From positions 63,156,181-63,220,180 of the forward strand of contig NC_058340.1 in the NCBI RefSeq assembly GCF_905475395.1: a DNA stretch of 64,000 nucleotides, in the 5' to 3' direction. The position numbers and the translations under genes are program-made. Below the pieces are notes generated by a model. That model was not told the DNA's origin. It saw only the letters and a program-made list of their open reading frames with translations, and did no database searches. Each line of letters opens with the position of its first letter. The stretch's first letter is position 1. Shown here in pieces: positions 1 to 12,000 of this stretch. This DNA is from Chrysoperla carnea (Eukaryota; Arthropoda; Insecta; Neuroptera; Chrysopidae).

Positions 1-3000
1 CCTGCTTCAACAAAACAAAATTCTTCTGCTACGGTATTACAGAAAGATAGTAAAGTGTTGTTAACCAATGAACAACCGCATAAAATGGTCAATCAACCCA
101 CGGTGAATCAACAAAATCAAGTTATGCAGTCATCTTCAATGCAATCGAATAAAACACCTACTTTAAATAAAATTGATTCAGTTCCAAATAAAAATATTCA
201 AGAACAAAATACATCGAATCAACATTCAACAATTTCCTTAAACGAGAATAAAAATGTAATCCAATCGAATTCTTCCCTTAAATCAGTGCCAGAAAAAAGT
301 ACAATAAAAATGGAATCATCACAACAAGTACCAACGAATCAACAAAATGGTTTAATCGGTGATAAAAATAAAGAGCAAAAAACTAATGATATAAAACAGT
401 GTGTTCAAAAAGTGATGTCAATTAATAATGATAAAATAAATAATGAACAAAATATCATAAACAAAATTAATAATGAAAATAAACAAACGGAACAGTGTAA
501 TACAGTGACGTCACCATCCAAGTTACAAAAAACTAAAAGTGTAGGATCAAATGAAAATATCTCAACAGGCGCACCAATGACTGTCTGTTCAATTGCAATT
601 CCAGTACCATCGAAAATATTAAAAAGTGATAAAATACCAGTGACGGCAATTATTGAACGAAAATTATCACTAGATAAAACCGGTGATTTAACAACACAAG
701 GTCAACAGAAAACAAATGACGGATCAACGACTGATCAAACGTATGTTGATTTTTTTTTATTGTATTTTTAATGTGCTTTGTTGTTTAATGTTAATAAAAA
801 AAATTTGAAAATATTCTCATGAAAATGGCTGTTTTTATTAATCGTTAACACTTTTTTCTTTAAAGATAATTTTCTTATTATTGCTTTTTTTTACTAACTG
901 CGCATCTTACTAACAGAAAAGGACCCTGCACTAATCTTACGAAAATTGAATCTCGGTCAAAACTTGTCATATTACGGGTTTTTGTAGCGCTTGGTATCCA
1001 GTCTCAGTGGACGGAATGATCCAAATGCAATTTTTTTTTAGTTATAATAATTGGAAATGTCAATAATCCCTTTGTTAACACGCACAAATAAAAAAAATTT
1101 TAATAGAAAAAAATGCTTGTTAAGGGACAAGCTTTTATTGTACTCAAAAGTAGAAAATAATTTTTTCTAGGAGTCACTCATACACGATATTTGTAAAAAG
1201 TGGAGGCACTCAATTTAAAATATCAAGAATGAATCGAAGCGCCTCAAGCTTTTACAAATAGTCGTGTATGAGAGACTCATAGAAAAAGTTATTTTCTACT
1301 TTTGCGTACAATAAAAGTTTGTCCTATAAAATCATTTTTTATTAAAATTTTTACTTCAAAATTAAAAAAAATATATGTATATCAAATATGGTGGAAGCGA
1401 TGTGAAAATCAAGTAAAACTTGCCATAAGAATGAATTGTCATTTGATTTACATATGCATGCAAAATTTCAGCTCAATCGATTAAAGATATCTGCTTCAAA
1501 ATTGAGTAGGAAGATTCCACCCGAACAACAAACATAGTGTACAGTGTGATCATTTCAAAAGTATCCACCCTTAATAACTGTTGACTTGATGTGATTATTG
1601 TTTTGAGTGAAAACACATCGATTTAGATATCGAAAGGGAATTTCAAAAGTGAAAAAAATTTGACTGAGGCTCAATTTCCATATGATTAGTGCAAGGTCCT
1701 TTGAGTGTTTTTATATTTTAATTTTGGTATGCAAGAGAATAAAAAAAAAAAAAACATAAAAAGTTTTCACGTGGGTGAATCTTCCTGTTTATAAAATCTA
1801 AGCAGCATGATTTAAATTTAGCGGAATGTTTTGATTAAGTAGTCCTACTTCAATCTCTAAATTTCGCTTTATTTTTGATGTACAAGTGGGAAGTAGTGGA
1901 GCTACGAAACTTCAATCAAAAAGACAATTTTTTTCCACTAAGTGGGCAAAAAAAAACATACGAGAAGAATTTAAACTGAAAAAGTTTTTCCTTTGTTCGA
2001 ACATTGGAATTATTCTGCAATTTTTAAACAATAGATTCTATAATTGTCAAACAACAAAGCTGCATGTTTAAACAAAAAATAGAAACAGATTCTTATTTAT
2101 AAATACATAGAAACAAAGATGTAAATTGCGTTTACACACAAAAGCCTAGGAGCTAATTGAGTAAAAGAATACTAACTTTATTTCCATTAAACTAAAATTT
2201 CCTCGTCAATAATAAAAAATCAATAAGAAGGCCTTGGCAATCGAGTCTCTAATACCCAAATCAGAAAATCCTCTTCGCTCTTAAGAACAACCCTTCACCT
2301 GACAGAAGACATGCTTCTTCGCGAAAAGTATTGTTATAAGCAAATGAAATTACAGCATTTTTCCAAGGCCAGCGCCAGCACAGAAAATCCCTAACTTCAC
2401 TATCGAAACTGATCTCAGAACGGATGGGTCAATGTGGATATGGACCCAAACATTCTATGCCTGACTCCCCGTGGATTTATACAACGTCTCACATATATAG
2501 CAGGGCATAAAATCCTCATATTAGATAGGGTATGATTGTTAGTCAAAAATAAATAATGAAATTTGAAAAAAGTTAAAATTTATGTAAAAATATACTTAAA
2601 TATTCTGATTTCGAGTCATAAAAGCACATTTATCTTTTAAAATATTAAAATTAAAAATCGTAATTTTTAAACTGTATATCACGTGACCTAAAATAATAGA
2701 CCATCAGTTATTAGTTCAGTGTAGACAGCTGAGTAAAATATATACATAGAAAATAAGTATTTATATTTATTATAATCATATATCTATGAATATATCTGTC
2801 AAACTTATTTGTGTTATTTCGTATAGTGATACCCATATTACGTCATCCAATTGGATGCCCGCGTTTTTGACAGTACTGAAGTACTTTTGAAGTACTTTTT
2901 CAAAAATAGTGGAATACCCTATTATAGGACAGGGTCGTCAATGTTCTATAAAAATACCCACTACCCTTCTCAACAGGAAATCCTAGCTAATCAACTCCTA

Positions 3001-6000
3001 GCCTATAGCCGATGGAGTATGGATTGTTAAGTATTTATGCGTTCTTCATTCTTTAAAGTATGCCATGGTACAATGCCAAATAATTTTCTTTGCCTGCACT
3101 TAAAATAGGATTGTCTAATAAGTCTACTTTACTCGTGCAATAATTGTTTCCATAATCTTAATCATCTTTTTTTCTTCGACTACGATCACAATCTTAAAAC
3201 TAAAAATAATTTTGCATATAAATAAATATTAAATCGAATTTAAAAAATTATTTTAGCCAGTTCAAGTTTCAAAAAATGTGCATAATGTAAATCCTTCATG
3301 TACTTCACATATGTTTAGAACAGTGGCGGTTTGTTTAAAAGTATAAATAGGAACAAGTTTAGGATATGATAGTACTAGTCGTGTCATTTTAGCATTTCAT
3401 ACAGAATTTTTTTGTACCTCAACCTATCGAGCCATTTTTTTTTTAATGATCAGGAAGGTCCATATATCGGAATCTACGTCTAATTTTTTACTAGAAAGTT
3501 TTGGTTTTTGCTATGGGCCATATAGGAAAATCATTAGAATCCATTTATGAGGTGAAAATTTTAAAACCTTGAAATTATGGGCCAGAAACGTATACTCAGG
3601 GGTTTTCGGGATCTCTGATCACTATTCCGAAATCAGAATTTCGATATAATCTTCCCCTCTTGGGATAATTTACCTTGCTGGTCCAAAATTGCAATATTCT
3701 GTAAATATTCAACAAAATGGATCAAAAAAGTATACTAGGGGGTTTTCGAGGTCACTGATCACGATTCCGAAGTTAGAATGAAGATGTACTTCTCACTTCT
3801 GGGGTTATTCGTTCCCGCTGGTCCAAAACAGCAGGATTCTGTAAATATTCGACAAAATGGGCCAAAAAAGTATACTCGGGGGTTTTTGGGGTCACTGATC
3901 ACGATTCCTAAGTTAGAATAGAGATATACTCCACCCTTCTAGGGGTTTTTCGCCCTCCGTTGACCTAACACTGCAATTTTCTGTTAATATTCAATTTGGA
4001 ACAGCGGGGTGAATTACCCCAGCAGGGGAGGAGTATATATTGAAGATAAAACCCCCGAATACGCAAAATCAGATTTAAGGTCTTCAAACAACCCCCTATC
4101 GAATGAATAAATAAAAAAATCTAGTGTCGAAACTTTTGGGTCAACCCGAAAATGCACTGGATTATATTGTCTTCATATTTTAGCCACAAATAAAATAAGT
4201 GTATATTTTATATATTTATTTAAAAAAATTTGATTATATTCTCACAAAATAGGTGCCAAAATTTGATGTGACAAAATAGTTTAAAATTTCCATTCACTGT
4301 TTAATAATAACATTAATACCAATTACCTATTCAAAATTATGACGGAAGAATGTTATTATTCCGCTTCCGGGTGTTTTAAAAAAACACAAAAAAAAAAACA
4401 TTTTTAAATTTCGATTTTTTTTTTACCACAAGAAAAAAACTTTTACTTATTAATTAAATAAATTTGTGGCTATTAATTTTTTTTCTAAACTACTCTGTTC
4501 CGCTTTTACCCAAATAAATTTTACTTTTTATATTAATAATAATTAATCATACGCATAACTGATCAATCAATCAATACCTACAGTACCTATTTTTTCGTAA
4601 TCATCACTGTTTACCCGTGAAAGCGCCAATTATGCGCAAATCGTATAGTATGTATTATATGGGAATATGAGTTATATATGTGTGACATGTATGTAAATGT
4701 AATGTGACAGAATAATAAACACTTTCTATACATGGTATTTCAACAATTAGTCAATTGTTTGTTTTCACTTGTTTTTAATATAAAATCGATACCTCTAATC
4801 TGCACACAACGAATATTAAAAAATATGTACCGATTCTAAAATGATTTTTTCAAAAACCGACATTGTTTATGTAAAAAAAAAATAATAATAATTAAATTAA
4901 CGCTAATAGAATTAAGAATGTTTTCATTATAAACATTCCATTTAGCAAACAAATGTAGAATATTTATTTAAAACATATTCGATGCAAATGTTTGTTTATT
5001 TTTACAGGAAAAACTTAGTAAGTCAAGAGGCACGTTTTCAAGCACAAATTACTGAATTAAAAAAGCAATTAAGTAATCGTGACGCTGAAGCATTAAAACT
5101 CACTTACCAAATGGATGAATTACAACGTGAAGTATATGTTAAATCATCTGGAATGGATCGTAAGTATAAAAATCATTTTTTAATTTTATGGAAATTTTTC
5201 ATCTATAATAGTAATTGGTTAGATCAAATATCTGAATTAATTCAGATGTTATTACAGTGACTTGTAGATTACAAATCTAATTTAATTTTCTTTATTTTAT
5301 ATTAATCCAAAACCTTTAGAAGCTTGTTTCTATAAATCACTTTCGCGTATTGATTCAGAAACCTCCCATTATACATTCACTTCTTCTGCCTTAGAACGTT
5401 AATACAGTGTCTATTTATGTTTTTGATTGTTAATTACCTTAAAGTAAAATCGTAAAAATCACAAAAATTTTAATTCGAATTAGTTAAAATCAATAGATAA
5501 GGTTAAGGGTAATTAAAGTTGTCAACTAGGCAATTTGTATGACGTAAATGTAATAAACTGTTCTAAAAATATCGTAAACTAGGCAATTTGTATAACGTAA
5601 ATGTAATAAAATGCTATAAAAATATCGTAAAAGCGTCAAGAACCAAAGTTTTCTTTCTTTTTGAAAAGCGCCGTAAGACCACGTTTCTTTTGCATAAACA
5701 GAATCTGTGATAAATTTTCTTCATGATGTAAACTTCTTCGAAACTCAATAACCGATTAATTTAAGATTTTTTTTCAATTCTCTTTAATTAGGAAAATTAT
5801 TTACTTTCGAAATTGATTCTCTTGACCATCTTTAGTTAGTTTTAAATAAAAAATGGAACAATAGAGGGCCTACTTTCCTATTTTCAAATTACCGTCCTTA
5901 CTTATCGTTATTATTTTAAACTATAAAATATACTATCACAAAATAAAGTAAGTACAACAGCCATTACGAGAGAATGAAATTTCATAATTTTCAATTCCTT

Positions 6001-9000
6001 ACAATAATTACCGATAACACACCTAGCAAAATTATTGATTACAAACAAAAATATATTATCAATAAAATAAACTTTGATAAACTGCGATGATAATATTATA
6101 CATTTATCCATATTTTACTTCTGCCACTCATTTCCTAACATACGCAATGGGTCTAGGATCAGGTGTAGCATTTGACAGTCGATTTAAAATGGTTTGAAAT
6201 TTGAGAGGTTGCAGTTATTGACAAACTCGAATTTAACAAATTTTTCTTCTACGGAAATAATTACACCCGAGGACTTCTATTTCAGAGAGCCTGGAAAATT
6301 CTTAATAACACGACAAGCTTAAAATTGACAAATATCTATTCAGGACGATATTCAAAAAAGAAAATAATATGAATAAAAAAACAAAAACTTTTGTCGGACA
6401 CTCAACAACGAAATATTTTGACATTTTTATTTAGCAGTTAGGAATACTGATATTTTTTTTTAATTTTTATAAAATTACGACCATTTTACTATTTGATAAA
6501 ATTAATATCATACAATATTTTTAATTAATTATAAAGTTTTTCTTTTTTTAATTGTACCATGTTTCCTAAATGGTACCAATACAGACTTGCTGAAACATTT
6601 AAATTTCTATACTAAACATAATTATATTTGTTTAGACTTTAGAGGATTATGAAGAATTAATTTCCAGCAAGCTGAAAAACGTTATAATATCTTCATTTGG
6701 TCCTAAAATGCGTGTTATCCGAATTTACCCAGTCCCAGGAGGTGTGCATAACTTTTGGGAGCCAAATAACTTCGAAATTTTTGCTCTTTCTTCAGTTTTT
6801 TACTTGTAGCTCGAAAACGGTATTCCCAACAGAAAATCAAAATTAAATTCTTCGAAATTTTATTAATTTCGAAATTTTTAAATTATCTTCTAGAATTTTT
6901 TTTATTTAAATCAAATTGGTGCACTTGATCTTTAAAGGGGACTCACAGTAACCAACAGCCTCCCAAATTTTTAACCGTTCTGAAATAACTGTCTGAAATA
7001 CTATGCTTGGATCTGGACTGAAAATAATCCGAGTGCGATGATAAAACAAAAATTAATTACTATAAAATTTTTTTTATTATTTCGGAGGGTCATATCCACA
7101 TCAGAGTAAATCAGAATTGTTATTAATAGTAACCAAATCAAATCAATTAAGAGAACTCGATCGCGTACTCAGTAATAAAACAGCATGAACTTTGATGTTG
7201 GCAATATTATTTAAAACGGCAATCATAAATAGATGATAAATTGTTTAAATAATAAACTATATTAATTCGTCAACAAATTATTTTAATAAGTTTTTAAGTT
7301 ATTTCATTATGTTTTCAAAACGATATTTATAATAATGGTTTAACTAAAATTTTAATACAATAATAATTTTAATAAAATTATGGGTGTTTGTGTGTCACAT
7401 AAAGGTTTGGAAGCTGAATTAATATCGGCGAATAAAGAATCAGAAAATGTGCGAAAACATTTACGACATTTGGAAGAAGATTTACAAGTATTTCGTGATA
7501 AAAATTCTGAGTTAGCGGAAGAAATTACCAGAAAATCAGGTAAATATTGGAATAACTGAATTTCGGAGTCACTAAATAGGGAATCTTTTTTATTTTTTAC
7601 CCAGGTGTTATCTAATCTTTCTATTTGATTGCAGACGAGATTATTGAACTAAAGGAATTAAATGAAAAACAGGCACAAGAGTTAGGTGAACAAGTAAAGC
7701 AATTGACAGAAAAAATTCAAGATTTAGAACGACAAAATGAAGAATTCAAACAAGAGCGTGATCGTTTGGAAAAACAACGATCCACCTTGGAAAAAGAACG
7801 TGAAGAAGAAAAGAAAATTGTCCAAGAAGCATTAGAAATGGCAATGACTGAAAAGAAAAATATACAAGAACGTTGGGAAAAAGATTTTGAAAAATTACGT
7901 ACAGTAAATACAGGTCGTGAACAACAATTACTCGATGATTTCGAATGGAAATTACGTGAAGTTGAACAAAGTTGTAAACGGCGATTAGAAGAAAAAGATA
8001 AAGTCAATGAGGAAAAATTAAAACAAGCGTACAAAGATGTTGAGGAAAAAGTAAAAAACGCTGAATCGCAATTAAACGAAGTCTTACACTTAAAATCATA
8101 CGAAGCCGAAGTAAAACAATTACGTGGTTTAACGGATGACCAACAAAAATCGTTACGTTCAATGACGCAACGCATGGAAGAGTTACAATTAACTGAAGAA
8201 ACTTTAAAAGAAGAAATTGAAAGACTTAAAAAACAGATTGACATCGAAAAAGGGAAATTAGTTAATGTTGAACATCAACATAAATACGAATTATCCGAAA
8301 AAGATCGTGAATTACAAATCAAATTAGAAACGCAAAAAGGTGAAGTGGCTGTACAATGGGAAGAACGGTTACACCAAGAATGTTCGAGGTTAAAATCGGA
8401 ATTAGAACAAATGCATGGTGAAGAAAAAATGTTCGCTGTTGAAGCGATTAAAAATAAATTAAATTCAGAACATAATCAAGCGAAAAAAACGTGGGAACGT
8501 CAAATAGAAGAATGCACACAACAAGTAAGACTTAAAAAATTTCTTATAACACATCGGCCCATAGAGATATTTATAATATTTTCCAATTTTTGTAGATCAC
8601 AAGCTTAAAACAAGAAATGGCATCAAAAGATGAAGAATATCAAAAAGAATTAGAACGATTACAAACAAAAGCCGATCGTGATATTTTAGAATTACGACGA
8701 TCTCTAGACAAAACCGATATGTCGTACCATAATCAAATCGAAAAGTTAACCGAAACACATGAACGAGAAATTGGTAAATAAATTAGTTATAAATAAACAA
8801 TCGAATTTTTTAACTTTAATGAAAATTTTTATTTTAACAGAACGATTAACAGACGAATATGAAAAGAAAATTAAAGAACTTGAAGCGAATTGGCAAATGC
8901 AAATTACTTCCACTAGAACGACTTTAGAATTAGTTAAGGAGCAAATGGAAAGAGATGCTCAGGAAAAATTACAATCATTAGATCAACATCATCGTAGTCA

Positions 9001-12000
9001 ATTAGGTAAGAGTACTTATTATTAGGGACCTTTCTCCAAATCTGACGCAAATTTGAAATTTCAGCAATAACATTTCTATCTTCTTCGACAGAGGACTTTT
9101 AATAAGCCTTATCTTTATCAGCTATTAAATGAGCAGTGTTAGTGGCTCCTCTCTCGAAGTCGCATAGTGGAGTATTTATATCAAATTTCTGGCCAAAATT
9201 CTGCTTTCTGAGCCACTTTTTATCTTATTCTGAAATTATAAGTTGCAAAATTTCACTGCGTATACTCAAAGAATTTTGGATTTAATTTAATTTCCATTGC
9301 TTTTTAGAACACCAATGGGAACAATTAGTTCAAGATAAAGAAGAAGCTTTACAACAAATGGAACAAAACTATCGTGGTAATTGTGATAAATTAAAAGACG
9401 ATATAACAAATTTACAAAAAGCACACGAAGAGAAAGAATCAGAATTACAAACGACAATAAACGATTTAAAAACACAAGTTGAGGAAAAATTAGCGCAAAT
9501 AAATTGTTTACAAAGTAATGTAGACACATTACAAGGTGGTATGCACGTATTAAATCGAGAAATCAAAAATCATGAGGGTGAATTACTAAAAATGCAAAAA
9601 GATAACGAGAAAAAAATTAGGTTTGTATTTGTTTATAGGGTTATTTGTTAAATGTTTTTAATATTTCAAATATAGATGGATCTATTTTAACTTAATGTCA
9701 ATCCATATTAAGTATAGTCTAACTTTGGGTGCGTTTAGCGGAAAAAAGTACTCAGTAATTCTGATCAACTAAGTATAAAACTGCCATCAACAAGCGCTAC
9801 TTGTTAACTTTAGCATGTGCTGATATATTTATACGATGTATTCAGTGACCGATCCAGAGGGGGGCGAGCCAGGCAACCGACTGGAGCGGCAAACATGTGA
9901 GGCGACAAATTCTTAAAATATGATATAGTATAGAGTAATCTCGATAATCGGAACAAAATGGTTTTTTCGTATCAAAATTGTTATTTCGTATAATTGTTTC
10001 TCTGAAATCTAGACACTCTTCGAAAAAATTTTCCATTAAATCCAGTAAAAGTGATTCGTTTTTCTATAAAGACCATTTTAGTCAAATTGAAGGAACAAAC
10101 GCGCAAAAGCTAGGTTTTTGCTATCAATTACTATCTAAACTATTCGCTTTACAATCAAATGTTTCAAACAAAAAATGTTTGCATATTTATAAAGAACAAC
10201 TTTCTAATTTGAAGCGATCACCTAATGTTAGTCAGTTATAAAACATTGGTATGAGTGAGGTTTTAATTTAAACTGAAAACGTTGATCGAATTCGATGCCG
10301 GTATAACATGTGTCCCTTTGAAACTAATATTTTTCGTCGGGAGCATTTTTCTCGATCAAATTTACTTATAGAGTTTCAAGCATATGTCAACTTAAAAAAG
10401 ACACACTGTATATGGTATAAGTGTAAAGGGCGGCAAATATTATGTTTGACCGAAACGACTTAAAAGCTAGATCGGGACCTAATGTAGGGACCTAATAAGC
10501 GGTGGCTTAACGCTCCACTGCAAAAGTCCCCATTTTGTTTTTGTTTAGTACCTTCTTCTGCTAAACGCACTCTTTATTACTGCTTCCCATAATTTTTGAT
10601 GAAAATCTTCCCCAAAATTAAGGTACTTGCTGAATAAGGACATAAAAATTAAAACTTTTTGTTTGTTATCAAATGTTGAAAAAGTGCTTTCGATGACTGT
10701 TTGTAAATAAGACTATACATACTGCCCATAATATATGATAGGCAGTAAAACCAAATAGTTCTGGCGTAAAACTGTAGTATAGTAGATGTTTCTTCTTAAT
10801 AACTGAGTTCTTCTAATGAGAGCTAGAATAGTTAAGTCGTTCTTACTTAATAGTTTCACAAAAGAAAACGTAAATCATCAAATACGACGGATAAAATGCA
10901 TGTTGTTCTTGCTCTCATTTAAGGAACCATTCTAATACCTAATAAAAACGCATGGTTTTTCTTGCGTATGTTTATGCGTGCATTAATGTTTAACTCTTTT
11001 TTTCTGTAAAAAAATACCAGACTACTAGTGCCGAGTATATTTAAAAATTTGTGTCTCTGTGATAATTCCTAGTTGTGCTAATACATACACTTTTTTACTA
11101 ATAGTTAGAGAGATGTACATATGATTTACTGATGGTCATGGTAACCGTCTGCTGAGCCTTAAATATGATAGTAGGTAATGGTAATGTCGCCCTGTAAGGT
11201 TCCTCGAATTTCTATGTGTCATATTCCCCCCCCCCCAGGGGGAGATTTGAAAAATTGTCACTAAGTTATGGTTCTGGAAACTGTCTGCTTGTTTGATAAT
11301 TCATTAGATGTGATTCTGAACAGTCATTCTGAAAAGTTTGAGCTCAACAAGTCGTCCCATTCCCGAATTATGCCAAAAAAACCGAAAATGTCGTTACGCG
11401 GTAAAAAAATTTGAAGTGATGGTTCTGGAAACTGTAAAACTTGTTTGGTTGTGTTGAGGGTGTCAAAACGATCAGGAAAATATGTCTGGCAGAAAAGCAA
11501 GTGGTCAGGGATTTTTTTGGCAGCACTTTGAAAAACACGAATTATTCCCTGGCGAGGAATATGACACATAGAAATTCGAAGAACCTTACAGGACGACTTG
11601 GAACATTACCTATCATATTTAAGGCTCAGCAGACGGTTACCATGACCATCAGTAAATCATATGTACATCTCTCTAACTATAAGATGTTTGCAAATAAAAA
11701 ACCTTAAAATTACGAAAACGCTATATAGTCGCGAAAACGAAACACTAAAATCAGTCAATGTAAGTGGGAAATAATTTCAAAATTAACTTTTAAAAATAAT
11801 TTGAGATAATTAATTAATTAATTGTATTACGAAAGAGATAATAATGCAATTATTCGAAAACTTCTAAACCGAAAAGAAGGATTTTAAAAAATCGGCAACC
11901 AATTAAAAATTTGGGATGTTTAAATCCCACTGTTAATCATAGAGAAGGTAAATTCAATCTTGTGCCCAAAAAGACTTAAATAAGAAGAAATTTGGTGCCT

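Larger units (their letters stand above)
741..5007 (+). other. Intron 1 of the coiled-coil gene, repeat-filled
   Basis: This 4.3 kb intron has a GTATGT donor and a TTTTACAG acceptor. It holds a foldback element (1121-1327), a dispersed repeat tail (1311-1530), a TAGGGTAT-ended MITE (2525-2922), a 140 bp tandem array (3591-3992) and a fragment of a dispersed repeat (4605-4770). I see no coding sequence in the rest. Confidence 0.7.

Noticed and set aside
7717-8244. 175-codon minus-strand ORF rich in Ser/Phe/Cys
   Set aside because: Antisense shadow of the coiled-coil exon; E/K-rich codons read as S/F on the other strand.
11324-11707. Overlapping 81- and 88-codon ORFs inside the 11101-11680 element
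   Set aside because: They run into the inverted arms and show no transposase motif.
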